From positions 62,001-126,000 of the forward strand of contig NZ_JAJSLW010000013.1 of assembly GCF_021729145.1 (NCBI RefSeq): a stretch of DNA of 64,000 nucleotides, in the 5' to 3' direction. Positions 55,320-63,944 of the stretch are shown piece after piece. Below the pieces are notes generated by a model, which was not told the DNA's origin, made no database searches, and saw nothing but the letters and a program-made list of their open reading frames with translations. A program made the translations under genes and the position numbers. The number at the start of each line of letters is the position of its first letter. Positions within the stretch are counted from its first letter, which is position 1. Origin of the DNA: Membranihabitans maritimus. Lineage in GTDB: Bacteria; Bacteroidota; Bacteroidia; Chitinophagales; Saprospiraceae.

Positions 55320-56111
55320 TTATTTCTTGATAAAACCGTTATTGTACAGTAAAACTGAAGTTCCATTATCTACATAAATCGTTTGCCCTGTTATTCCCTG
55401 ACTCATATCAGACAGCAAAAAAGCAATCACATTTCCACAATTTTCAGATTCAATAATCCTATTAATTGCCTGATAATTATTAATATGGTCACTGACCCAA
55501 TTTTCAGGATCGTCGGTAATGGAGCGCAACAAACCCTGATTTTGTTCGGAATGCACATATCCCGGCCCCACAGCATTAACCCGAATATTATGCTTCCCCA
55601 TTTCTACAGCCATTCCTCTGGTCAAACCTTCCACTGCAGCTTTTGCACTCGAATAGATAGCATATTTATTCATTGTCCTCAAGGCGTGTATCGAAGAAAT
55701 ATTAACAATATTTCCCGAACCTCCATATTTAAATAAGTGGTTGACAAAATACTTTGATACCAACCATAATCCTTTAACATCTATTCCATATAATGCATCA
55801 AATTCTTCTACACACGTTTCATGTGCATATTTAGCAAGTCCTACACCTGCGTTGTTTACCAAACCATCCAAGCTCCCAACCTCTTTTTCAATAAATGAAA
55901 ACATTGCTTTAACTTCTCTCTCATCGGCAATATCCGCCCGAAACGTAATGATATTGTTGAATTTCTTTTTCAACTCTTTTATCCTGGGGTCAGAAATTTC
56001 ATTTACTATGAGAGTCGCACCCAAAGTTCCCAGTACATAACAAATCCCAGCAGCAAGTCCATTTCCTCCTCCCCCTGTAATCAGTATTTTTTTATCTTTC
56101 AGATCCATCAT
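55320..56111 (-). CDS. Short-chain dehydrogenase/reductase (SDR)
   Basis: A 263-residue classical SDR. The cofactor loop is TGGGGNGLAAGIC (variant of TGxxxGxG), then NNAGVG, the catalytic Ser in NISSIHA, and Tyr/Lys in YAIYSSAK. It probably oxidises a hydroxyl of a sugar acid or reduces a keto group with NAD(P)(H). It is 6 bases from genes on both sides, in the middle of the five-gene operon. Two ATG codons in series at 56111 and 56108 are equivalent starts. Confidence 0.94.
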   Translation of the reverse strand: MMDLKDKKILITGGGGNGLAAGICYVLGTLGATLIVNEISDPRIKELKKKFNNIITFRADIADEREVKAMFSFIEKEVGSLDGLVNNAGVGLAKYAHETCVEEFDALYGIDVKGLWLVSKYFVNHLFKYGGSGNIVNISSIHALRTMNKYAIYSSAKAAVEGLTRGMAVEMGKHNIRVNAVGPGYVHSEQNQGLLRSITDDPENWVSDHINNYQAINRIIESENCGNVIAFLLSDMSQGITGQTIYVDNGTSVLLYNNGFIKK

Positions 56112-56117
56112 CTAGTA

Positions 56118-56807
56118 CTAAATTACACCATACTTTTCAAATGCTTCGCAAGCACTCATTCCCTTTAAAATTTCTTTTTGTACCACTTTTTCCTCTCCGG
56201 CTTTCTCAATCGCTTCAAGGATGATTTCTTCTTCCATTTCATATGGTATCACACAAACACCATCCAGGTCTCCAAAAATGATGTCTCCCGGACGAATAAC
56301 CACTTTTCCAATTTGAATAGGAACCCGATAATCTACTACCTTCCCTCTTACTTGCTGATCCTGGGAATATGATCCATATGAAAACGTGGGAAAATCAGCA
56401 TTCAGAATTCCGTGTGTATCCCGGGAATACCCATCCAAAACAGCTCCTGAGGCATTTAATATCTTGGCCCTGGTAGTCATTATCTCTCCCCAAAGAGCAT
56501 AACTGGGAGAAGATCCTGTACAGATATATACTTCATTTTCCTTGAGGTCATCCAAAGCTTCCAGCATCACCCCGAAAGGTTTATCCGATAACTCACCGGT
56601 TATTGCTGAAGAATCTATATCCGCCTCCACAACGGGGAATGCCCTTCCTACTACTACCATATCATCTTTGAGAGGGCGAATATGTGGAGGTAAGAACTGA
56701 TGAATGTAATTTTTCCTGTCCATACTATCTCCTATTACCGCAGAATATAATTCCTTCTTCATAATACTAAATAGTTGAGAATCATTGCGCCATGTTGTAT
56801 TTTTCAT
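56118..56807 (-). CDS. RraA-like / 4-hydroxy-4-methyl-2-oxoglutarate aldolase family protein
   Basis: A 229-residue protein of the RraA/HMG-aldolase family: GEIMTTRAKILNASGAVLDGYSRDT carries the usual GxxG-Arg-Asp metal and pyruvate region and GDIIFGDLDGVCVIPYEM is the standard end. Members are divalent-metal retro-aldolases that release pyruvate from 4-hydroxy-2-keto acids, or RNase E inhibitors without aldolase activity. Following an enolase-superfamily dehydratase, a retro-aldol step making pyruvate from a 2-keto-3-deoxy acid is the natural inference. First gene of the cytoplasmic operon of locus C. Confidence 0.9.
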   Translation of the reverse strand: MKNTTWRNDSQLFSIMKKELYSAVIGDSMDRKNYIHQFLPPHIRPLKDDMVVVGRAFPVVEADIDSSAITGELSDKPFGVMLEALDDLKENEVYICTGSSPSYALWGEIMTTRAKILNASGAVLDGYSRDTHGILNADFPTFSYGSYSQDQQVRGKVVDYRVPIQIGKVVIRPGDIIFGDLDGVCVIPYEMEEEIILEAIEKAGEEKVVQKEILKGMSACEAFEKYGVI

Positions 56808-56868
56808 CTCCTGTTTTAAAATTAATTATTTGATATACTTACAATTAGATATATGACTGTGCTACGGG

Positions 56869-56882
56869 TCAAAAGCTTTTGA
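56869..56882. promoter_or_regulatory. 14-bp perfect palindrome upstream of the rraA-like operon
   Basis: TCAAAAGCTTTTGA reads the same on both strands. It lies 62 bases before the RraA-like start and after the Gfo/Idh stop, in the only sizable gap at this point. It could be an operator, but chance palindromes of this size are not rare in AT-rich DNA. Confidence 0.3.
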
Positions 56883-56914
56883 TTCTCCGCTCACATGTAT
56901 TTCTAAATTATTGC

Positions 56915-57925
56915 TTAAACCGATTCCAGAAAAATTCTTTTTCCATTTCCATTTTTACTCCTTTCAGCGGCCTCCATAAAAGTGAAAATCTCAAGTGTTT
57001 CCGCGATGGAAACGGGTGGATTCTTTGTATCAAAAAATTTAACAATTTCATGCAACAAACCGTTATAACCATCAAATTCATTTAGCATCTGAATACCGTC
57101 TTCAGCATACACCAGACCACCATAGCCTCCCTTACCTTTTCTGATCCCCCGGAAGGTACCCACACGGTTATCATTCCACATACCAACTACAAGATCAGTA
57201 TCTTCGGTATAGGTTCTTTCTACCCATTTGCAGCCTGTACCCATCAGGGTGAATAATATCTCCACCCCGTGTACACCATACCAAAACAGATCCGGATGAT
57301 GTTCTTCAATATGGGCAGGACTATAGGCATCCACACCATTAATTTGCCCTATACTCCCGTTCCTGATTTCTTCAGCACCATTTAAAAATCGTAACGAAGA
57401 AGAGGAAAACATGGGAGTGCCGGACTCTTTAGCAGCTTTAGCAATTTTCCGAGCGTCTTCAATGGAACCGGCAAAAGGTTTATCTATAAAAACCGGCAAT
57501 CCTGCCTCGAATACAGGTAATACCTGCTCCAAATGTTTGTTCCCATCAATAGTCGTCAAAATAACATAGTCAACTTGATCAACAAGGGCTGAAATGGAAT
57601 CCACAATTTCTACACCATGCTTTTTCACCTCGGCTGTAAATTCCGGAATTCGATTCTTCCATGCCAATATATTTTCTGTTCCTCTGGGATAGGCTGCGAC
57701 AACCTTGTAATTACCAAATTCTCCAGACATTGCAGTATTTAAAGATTTGACAAAAGCAGGGCTATGTCCTGTATCCAAACCTATCATCCCTACCTTTTTT
57801 ACCGTGTTCTGGACTCGTCCCATACCAAAAGATTGAAAGGGTTGAATCAGTCCTATCCCAACACCTGTGGCAACAGACTTTTTTAAAAAACTCCTCCTAT
57901 TGGACTTCATTTTAATTTTTTGCAT
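56915..57925 (-). CDS. Tat-exported Gfo/Idh/MocA family oxidoreductase
   Basis: A 336-residue protein with a twin-arginine signal (SNRRSFLKKSVATG) and an NAD(P)-binding Rossmann domain (KKVGMIGLDTGHSPAFVKS), the EKP-like IDKPFAGSIEDARK segment and a C-terminal domain ending in MEAAERSKNG. Export through Tat means that the cofactor is bound before transport, as in other periplasmic members. It should oxidise or isomerise a sugar or sugar acid in the periplasm. Substrate unknown. Adjacent genes (another Gfo/Idh, sulfatase, SusCD) place it in locus C. Confidence 0.9.
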   Translation of the reverse strand: MQKIKMKSNRRSFLKKSVATGVGIGLIQPFQSFGMGRVQNTVKKVGMIGLDTGHSPAFVKSLNTAMSGEFGNYKVVAAYPRGTENILAWKNRIPEFTAEVKKHGVEIVDSISALVDQVDYVILTTIDGNKHLEQVLPVFEAGLPVFIDKPFAGSIEDARKIAKAAKESGTPMFSSSSLRFLNGAEEIRNGSIGQINGVDAYSPAHIEEHHPDLFWYGVHGVEILFTLMGTGCKWVERTYTEDTDLVVGMWNDNRVGTFRGIRKGKGGYGGLVYAEDGIQMLNEFDGYNGLLHEIVKFFDTKNPPVSIAETLEIFTFMEAAERSKNGNGKRIFLESV

Positions 57926-57966
57926 TTCTATTCAATTAATAATTAAATGTTGACATCTCTATATAC

Positions 57967-58142
57967 TCATGGCGTTTTGGTTTGACCGGTAATCTGGGCA
58001 GAAAAAAATGGATGATATCGAAGCAAAAAACGCAGACATTGCCGGGGTTACGTCGAGGCTTTCTGATGATGAAAACAGCCATTTTTGTCCGGCCCGCAGG
58101 GATCCCTTGGGAACAGAAAACGGTCAAAATCAAGCGTCATGG
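57967..58142. repeat. 176-base imperfect inverted-repeat element
   Basis: Left end 57967-57990 and right end 58119-58142 pair as an inverted repeat (17 of 24 positions by hand alignment). Moving inward, GGGCAGAAAAAAATGG near 57996 pairs with CCATTTTTGTCCGGCCC near 58079-58095. The whole segment is richer in G+C than the flanks, and is neatly confined between two genes; its right end touches the stop codon of the next gene. It resembles a MITE or structured intergenic repeat. Open frames on both strands (57936-58133 and 57982-58287) are by-products. Confidence 0.5.
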
Positions 58143-59522
58143 TTATAAATACTCTGAAGGAAACTTCCAGGGATCACGATACTCAGGTACTGCCATTTTC
58201 TTAGCCTTCTTATCACCAATAATTTCTTCCGATTCAGGATCAAACTTGATAGATCTTCCCAACTTCAAGGACAATATACTAAGTTGAATAGGCATATCGA
58301 CTTTAATGTGATAATCTGCATTGCATAAAGGCTGCTCTCCTTTTCTAACGGCGTTTAGCCATTCGAGTTCCTGCCCTGGCGAAGAGGGAATCGTTTCTTT
58401 TGGAGCAGACATTCCAGCCATACGATCTCCTTCAGGTATTAAAATATGTGAATTATAATCTGTAATTAACGTACCATTGACTCCATGAAAATAGATACCC
58501 AACCTTCTTCTTGTTCCGGTTTCATATCCTTTGCCTGTTTTATCAGCATTTTGGAAAGCCCAACCATGACTATTGGTCGAAGATTGCATCCAGGTCATTG
58601 TCAAGTTAGGGTATTGCCATATAACTTCGTGGTTGTCATAAGCATCCCCGTCATCACGAATAGTATACCTACCACCCATAGCACTGATTTCTGTAGGGTA
58701 TCCCAACTCTAAAGCCCAAATTGGTAAATCTGTGATATGAGGTGCCATCCCAAGTGTCCAACCTCCACTAAAATCCATCCAGAAACAATGATAAAAGGCA
58801 TCTTTTACCAGGTTGGGGTTAAAGGATTGCATAGGTGAAGGACCTACCCAAAAGTCCCAATCCAGACCAGAAGGGACCTTGCCTGTATTCATACCTGAAC
58901 CTACACCGTTGGGGGCTTCGTTCATAACAAAAAAAGTTCGAACGGTATTGATAGCACCCAGATTTCCGGAGCGTACCAATTCCACCATTCTACGGTAATG
59001 ATCACCGGCGTGAATTTGTGTGCCGATTTGATTGATTGTTCCATGCTTACGAAATGCATTTCTTATTACCAGGCTTTCTGCCGGAAACATAGACATTGGC
59101 TTTTGCAAATAAACATCGACACCAGCTTCAGCCGCTGCCACCGCTTGCAACGCGTGCCAATGGGCAGGTGTAGCTATTATCACAGCATCCAGGTCCGGAT
59201 GTTCCAATAATTTTCTAAAATCTCGGTACCCTGTACACGTACTTTTATACTTTTCCACTATGGGATCAAGGCGCTCTGACCAGACATCACAGGCGGCCAC
59301 CAGTTCGACACCCTCATCCTGCATACAAGCCTGTAAATTAGCTTTCCCTAATCCTCCACAACCAATAATACCTAAATTAATTTTATCATTTGGCGCCGTT
59401 CTATTTTCTTTATTGATAACAGCTGAAGGTACAATATATGGCATAGAAATAGCTGATAGCGCTGTTGTTTTGACAAACTTCCTTCTATTTATAGATGGTT
59501 GAGATATTCTTTTTTTATTCAT
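58143..59522 (-). CDS. Tat-exported Gfo/Idh/MocA family oxidoreductase
   Basis: A 459-residue protein with twin-arginine signal (INRRKFVKTTALSAISMP) and NAD-binding motif IGCGGLGKANLQA. The catalytic-region motif YLQKPMSMFPAES matches the EKP signature with Gln in place of Glu. The long C-terminal domain with WVGPSPMQSFNP, HCFWMDFSGGWTLGMAPHITD and DYHIKVDMPIQLS is typical of the large Bacteroidota/Planctomycetes subgroup found with sulfatases. Exported folded to the periplasm. Its exact sugar is unknown. Its upstream neighbour is the DUF6807 gene (32-base gap), suggesting one transcript. Confidence 0.92.
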   Translation of the reverse strand: MNKKRISQPSINRRKFVKTTALSAISMPYIVPSAVINKENRTAPNDKINLGIIGCGGLGKANLQACMQDEGVELVAACDVWSERLDPIVEKYKSTCTGYRDFRKLLEHPDLDAVIIATPAHWHALQAVAAAEAGVDVYLQKPMSMFPAESLVIRNAFRKHGTINQIGTQIHAGDHYRRMVELVRSGNLGAINTVRTFFVMNEAPNGVGSGMNTGKVPSGLDWDFWVGPSPMQSFNPNLVKDAFYHCFWMDFSGGWTLGMAPHITDLPIWALELGYPTEISAMGGRYTIRDDGDAYDNHEVIWQYPNLTMTWMQSSTNSHGWAFQNADKTGKGYETGTRRRLGIYFHGVNGTLITDYNSHILIPEGDRMAGMSAPKETIPSSPGQELEWLNAVRKGEQPLCNADYHIKVDMPIQLSILSLKLGRSIKFDPESEEIIGDKKAKKMAVPEYRDPWKFPSEYL

Positions 59523-59554
59523 TCTTCACGATTTTTATTATATGACTGATTAAA

Positions 59555-60607
59555 TTATTGTCCCCTGAAAAAAGGTATAGATGAATTTTCTGAATGATAA
59601 TCATCCCACCACTTTTGATAAATTCCGGATTCCTTTAATTCCCCTTCGTACACAACGATTCTATATTTCAATTCCAATGGTTCATTAACTGTTAGTAAAA
59701 ACCTGCTACCGGGGGTAGGGAAAGTCGGCTGCACCCAGGACAAATCGGGATATTCAACCCAATCTCCCGGATATTCAGGATTGGATGAATGCTGTAATAC
59801 AACCATTCCACTTATTTCTCCTGAATTCTCAAATATTCCACTAAAATCAGACCAGGCCCTCAACCTTTTTTGCGAAGTCGAATCGGTGTGGTATTGAATC
59901 TTTTGATTATCTGGTGTCTGCATCCTTATATTCAATCCTCCATAACTATCGGTATTCCGAGTTGCAATAGTAATACTATCTTTCAGTGCATTAAATCGAA
60001 AGGCCAAATCTATAATCCTATAATTCCCATTTTTTTCATACACCCTGATAATTGCTTGTTCATTGACAATAGCTTCCCTATCTTCCCACCGCCAAATATT
60101 TTCCGCCTGTAACTGAGCATACTGCTTTTCATTAGACATTTCAATTCTGCCTGTAGGACGCGCAAACACTTTCTGCAAGGCATAAATATCCCCTTGTTCT
60201 GAACCAAACTGGACCTCTGGCCATGCCCAGAATATTCCCCTGTGATGGGGGTGACCACCAGCTGGCCAGTCGCGTGTCAACATTTCCCCTTTTAACCCAT
60301 ATAAAGGATGTATATAATTACTCCGGGGAATAGCATACAACTCAGCCGTAACAAATGTGTCTCTTTCTCTACGATTATAATTTTCGGGTTTAGCATCTTC
60401 TAACCTTACTACATTCTCATCATATACAGTTTGATAATTATATTGCAATATGGTCTTATTATTCTCTTCGAATATGTACTGGCCGTTTTCCGGATTTCTT
60501 TTTACAATTAATCCCGGATCAGCTGAATCCATTTGACAACTAAATAACTGCAGAACTAAAATCCAAATACATGGATTTCCGTATGTGTTTCGATATAAAA
60601 TCTTCAT
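59555..60607 (-). CDS. DUF6807 (PmoA-like) lipoprotein
   Basis: A 350-residue protein of the family annotated as PmoA-like/DUF6807. The signal sequence ends LQLFSC, making it a lipoprotein. The diagnostic core is GHPHHRGIFWAWPEV, with a His-His that may bind metal, and MQTPDNQ and WVQPTFPTPGSRF further along. Family members are frequently next to Gfo/Idh/MocA oxidoreductases and sulfatases, as here, but the activity is unknown; the link to methane oxygenase is only historical naming. Length is normal. Cell-surface or periplasmic. Confidence 0.85.
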   Translation of the reverse strand: MKILYRNTYGNPCIWILVLQLFSCQMDSADPGLIVKRNPENGQYIFEENNKTILQYNYQTVYDENVVRLEDAKPENYNRRERDTFVTAELYAIPRSNYIHPLYGLKGEMLTRDWPAGGHPHHRGIFWAWPEVQFGSEQGDIYALQKVFARPTGRIEMSNEKQYAQLQAENIWRWEDREAIVNEQAIIRVYEKNGNYRIIDLAFRFNALKDSITIATRNTDSYGGLNIRMQTPDNQKIQYHTDSTSQKRLRAWSDFSGIFENSGEISGMVVLQHSSNPEYPGDWVEYPDLSWVQPTFPTPGSRFLLTVNEPLELKYRIVVYEGELKESGIYQKWWDDYHSENSSIPFFRGQ

Positions 60608-60659
60608 TGGCTTGCGTTTTATAATATCTTAAAAATAATGATTCTCATATTTGAATCTT

Positions 60660-62147
60660 TCATTCTGTTTTATAAAATGATGCCTTCTTCATAATTTGCA
60701 ACAATTCATTGACCTTTTCAGGGTATTCTTCAGCCCTATTGATAGTGGGCACCTCTTCACGAGCATAATCAAATAGTTCTATCTCATTTGGTTTGTCATT
60801 CCTATCCCACACCATCAATCTGTAATTTTCATCCCTTACTGAATATCCTTTTGCCCCAAATGCCTCTCTTGCACTAAAGGAAACATTCTTCACCCTGGCA
60901 TCTGGATCATTAATTACACCTACCAAACTTTTTCCTTCCAAATAATCCGGTTTAGTCAATCCGCACAAATCACTTAAAGTAGGGAAAATATCAACTGTTT
61001 CTACAATGGATTCCGTCCGTACACCAGCGGATTTCAAATTAGGTATTTTGATTATCAGCGGACTGTTGAGGGCCAGATCATAATTCGTATATTTTCCCCA
61101 GATGCCATATTCGCCAAGGTGCCATCCATGGTCTCCCCACAATACAACAATGGTTCGATCTTCCATCCCCAATGATTTAATTTCATCCAAAACTTTACCT
61201 ATTTGAGCATCGACATAACTCACCGCAGCACAATAGCCATGTTTAAGGATTTTCCCTTTTTCGCGAGAAATAATATAATTACTTGTATCGCCAGTCCATG
61301 TATAATGCGTTCTTGGTTCGTAACTTTCTCTATTACTATGTAAAGAAATTCTAGAATCAATTTCATTTGGAGGATTTGTCACCCTGGCCGCCTCCAATTC
61401 ATTCTGATCGTAAAGATCCCAATATTTTTTTGGGGCATTAAAGGGTAAATGAGGTTTATAAAATCCCACTGCCAAAAAGAAAGCAGTATCCTTCAGAGCA
61501 TTTAATTGTTTAATTGCCTCCTGAGCATTCAATCCATCAGCATATCCTTCATCAGACACATCCCCTGCTTCAAAAGGAGGCATTCCCGTATCATTTTGAC
61601 GATCATATCCATATCTTCTAAACTTACCATGATTATATGAAAAAAATGCATTCCAGGGATTTTTCCACTTTCCAACGGGGGCATAGGTAGTATCCCAGCT
61701 ATAAGGTACTTCTGGTACTAATTGCAAAGAATCCATTACGCCTCCGGGCTTATGGCTGATTTTACCGATCCCAACCGTTTTATATCCGTTTTCCTTAAAT
61801 AATTGAGGTAGAGAAAAAATGCTGTCTGGTTTTTGACCTGATACCCTTATAGAACTAAAGACATCCCAATTCAAAGTTCTGCGTCCTGCCAATAAGGTAG
61901 ATCTTGAAGGACCACATGCAGCGCAGTTAACAAAGTGATTCATAAAAACCCTACTCTCAGCCCCTAATTGGTCAATATTGGGGGTGTGCATATAAGTTGC
62001 TCCAAAATAATTTATTTCCGGGCGTAAATCGTCTACTGCAATAAACACCACATTCCATTTCTTCTGAGAGAGACCTTCTTTATTTGTCGAACAGCTGCCC
62101 AAAATGAGGAGAAGAACCATTATGTGTAGAAATATAAATATCTTCAT
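60660..62147 (-). CDS. Iduronate-2-sulfatase-like lipoprotein (family S1)
   Basis: A 495-residue sulfatase with lipobox LGSC (Cys19). The formylglycine motif is CGPSRSTLLAGR with Cys78 as C-x-P-x-R; metal ligands Asp39 and Asp40 lie in FIAVDDLRPE, and LWGDHGWHLGEYGIW and YDLALNSPLIIKIP match the iduronate-2-sulfatase subgroup. It probably desulfates a glycan containing a sulfated uronic acid or related sugar, though the subgroup is broader than iduronate. It is 39 bases downstream of SusD. A sulfatase-maturing enzyme is not seen here. Confidence 0.92.
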   Translation of the reverse strand: MKIFIFLHIMVLLLILGSCSTNKEGLSQKKWNVVFIAVDDLRPEINYFGATYMHTPNIDQLGAESRVFMNHFVNCAACGPSRSTLLAGRRTLNWDVFSSIRVSGQKPDSIFSLPQLFKENGYKTVGIGKISHKPGGVMDSLQLVPEVPYSWDTTYAPVGKWKNPWNAFFSYNHGKFRRYGYDRQNDTGMPPFEAGDVSDEGYADGLNAQEAIKQLNALKDTAFFLAVGFYKPHLPFNAPKKYWDLYDQNELEAARVTNPPNEIDSRISLHSNRESYEPRTHYTWTGDTSNYIISREKGKILKHGYCAAVSYVDAQIGKVLDEIKSLGMEDRTIVVLWGDHGWHLGEYGIWGKYTNYDLALNSPLIIKIPNLKSAGVRTESIVETVDIFPTLSDLCGLTKPDYLEGKSLVGVINDPDARVKNVSFSAREAFGAKGYSVRDENYRLMVWDRNDKPNEIELFDYAREEVPTINRAEEYPEKVNELLQIMKKASFYKTE

Positions 62148-62186
62148 CTATTGTAATTTATAGATAATCCAGGTAAAATTAGTCGT

Positions 62187-63932
62187 CTAACACCAGCCTG
62201 GATTTTGAGTAAGGGCTTCATTCAATGTCAATTCTTCCGTCGAAACAGGACTTAAATAGTCTCTTTGTAGATTAAAACCATATCCATTTGGCAATTGGTC
62301 TTTTAATGGATCAAAGTATCCATCTGTCAAATTAAAATTTTCCGCTGACAAATTGGGATAGTTGACATTATTAAATTTAGCACCCAAAGGTCGTTGGTTT
62401 GTAATTAATTCATCTGCAGCAGCCCATCTGGCTATATCATCCCACCTAAACCCTTCTGCAACTAATTCAATCCTCCTTTCCCTTCTGATTTCATTAATTA
62501 CTGGGGACAATTCAGGAAAATCCCAATTTGGGTCAACTTGAATTTCTGAAATCACCAAATCAGGCATACTTACTCTTGTCCTCAATAGGTTAATACTTTT
62601 ATCCAAATCATTTTGTGTTATAATTCCCAATTCGGCCTTCGCTTCTGCATAAATCAATAAGGCTTCTGCATAACGCATTATTACCCATCCGGTGTAGCCC
62701 ACACCGGAGGTGGTTTGGCTTGCGTGATGAACAGGATCAAAGTTCAGGGTTTTACATATTTGATATCCTGTTGTATTTTTGGTATGAGCCGGCAATTCCA
62801 CTACTGGTCTATTAAATACTGTGGTATCACCCTCTGATATTTGCAGAGGAAATCCCGGAGTAAATACCGTTTGCTTCATTCGCAAATCTCTATTTTCCAC
62901 TACCAGTTGCAAATTATCATCACCTTGATATAGTACATTCTTTTCTCCGGATGATTGAAATATGGGGTGACCATCTGTACAAAGATATGAATCGATAAGG
63001 GATTTTGTCAAACCGGCCCCTCCGGATAACCCTCTTGCAGTCTGAAACATTCTGGCATGTCCGAGTCCAAGGGAAACGTCGTATTTTTTCCACAATAAGA
63101 CTTCTGAGTGATTAGAATAGTCAACTTCTCCGAACATAAAATAATCCCAATCGGGATTCCCTGTATTATGGATAGAATATGCCCCGCTATTTATAAGAGT
63201 TTCAGAAGCTTCAACAGCCTGCGAAAAATATCGATCCGGGTCGGGATTAGAAACCCCAAATACACTCCCAGCATGATATTTTTCCCAGGTTCCTTCGTAT
63301 AATGCGACACGTGACTTAAACAATAATGCAATTCCCCTTGACAAACGGGTTCTGTCTTCTGTAATTTCAGAAGGTAAATATTCAATGGCCAGATCTAATT
63401 CTGATAGGATATAATCTATAACCTCATTTCTCGGAGTTCTGGGGGCATATAGACCTTCAGAATTTGTATTTAGTGGCTCCGTAATTAAAGGGACTGCACC
63501 GTATTCCTTCACTAAATCAAAATACAATTTAGCCCTAAAAAAATGAGCTTCTCCTACAAATCTCTGGTAATCTTCGAATTCAGCATCCACCGTTTGATAA
63601 TTAGCAAGAAATATATTAAGTGCTCTGATACTACTGTAGTCCCACCCTCCTGAACCAGGTACAACTCTACTCCCCAACAATCTGGGATAGGCTAAAGCAA
63701 AGGCCATATCATTGCCGTCCCTATCCTCCTCAAAAATAAATTCATACCTATCAGAACCAGAAACCGGAAAGACCGTAGGATAAAATTGGTTAACATATAA
63801 TTCTAAATCATTGACCGTCTTCCAATAATCAACCGTTGATATTTCATCCAAAGGGAAACGATCCAAATGCTCCTTACAAGAAGTAAGGGAAAGTATTATA
63901 AAGCCGAAAAATATTAAATTTAAAAATTTCAT
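62187..63932 (-). CDS. SusD/RagB-family substrate-binding lipoprotein (locus C)
   Basis: A 581-residue surface lipoprotein. Its signal ends ILSLTSC (Cys19), then DRFPLDEISTVDYW, TPR-like FRAKLYFDLVKEYGAVPLI, and C-terminal VINEIRRERRIELVAEGFRWDD and LTQNPGW. It should bind the sulfated substrate of locus C for its SusC partner, whose last codons lie just upstream at the edge of the window. Full length. The substrate is suggested only by neighbours (sulfatase, sugar-acid enzymes). Confidence 0.95.
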   Translation of the reverse strand: MKFLNLIFFGFIILSLTSCKEHLDRFPLDEISTVDYWKTVNDLELYVNQFYPTVFPVSGSDRYEFIFEEDRDGNDMAFALAYPRLLGSRVVPGSGGWDYSSIRALNIFLANYQTVDAEFEDYQRFVGEAHFFRAKLYFDLVKEYGAVPLITEPLNTNSEGLYAPRTPRNEVIDYILSELDLAIEYLPSEITEDRTRLSRGIALLFKSRVALYEGTWEKYHAGSVFGVSNPDPDRYFSQAVEASETLINSGAYSIHNTGNPDWDYFMFGEVDYSNHSEVLLWKKYDVSLGLGHARMFQTARGLSGGAGLTKSLIDSYLCTDGHPIFQSSGEKNVLYQGDDNLQLVVENRDLRMKQTVFTPGFPLQISEGDTTVFNRPVVELPAHTKNTTGYQICKTLNFDPVHHASQTTSGVGYTGWVIMRYAEALLIYAEAKAELGIITQNDLDKSINLLRTRVSMPDLVISEIQVDPNWDFPELSPVINEIRRERRIELVAEGFRWDDIARWAAADELITNQRPLGAKFNNVNYPNLSAENFNLTDGYFDPLKDQLPNGYGFNLQRDYLSPVSTEELTLNEALTQNPGWC

Positions 63933-63944
63933 ATCTATTTATTT

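Noticed and set aside
57936-58287. Overlapping frames on both strands near the second Gfo/Idh gene
   Set aside because: They arise inside the imperfect inverted repeat and run into the 3' end of a real gene; no protein family resemblance.
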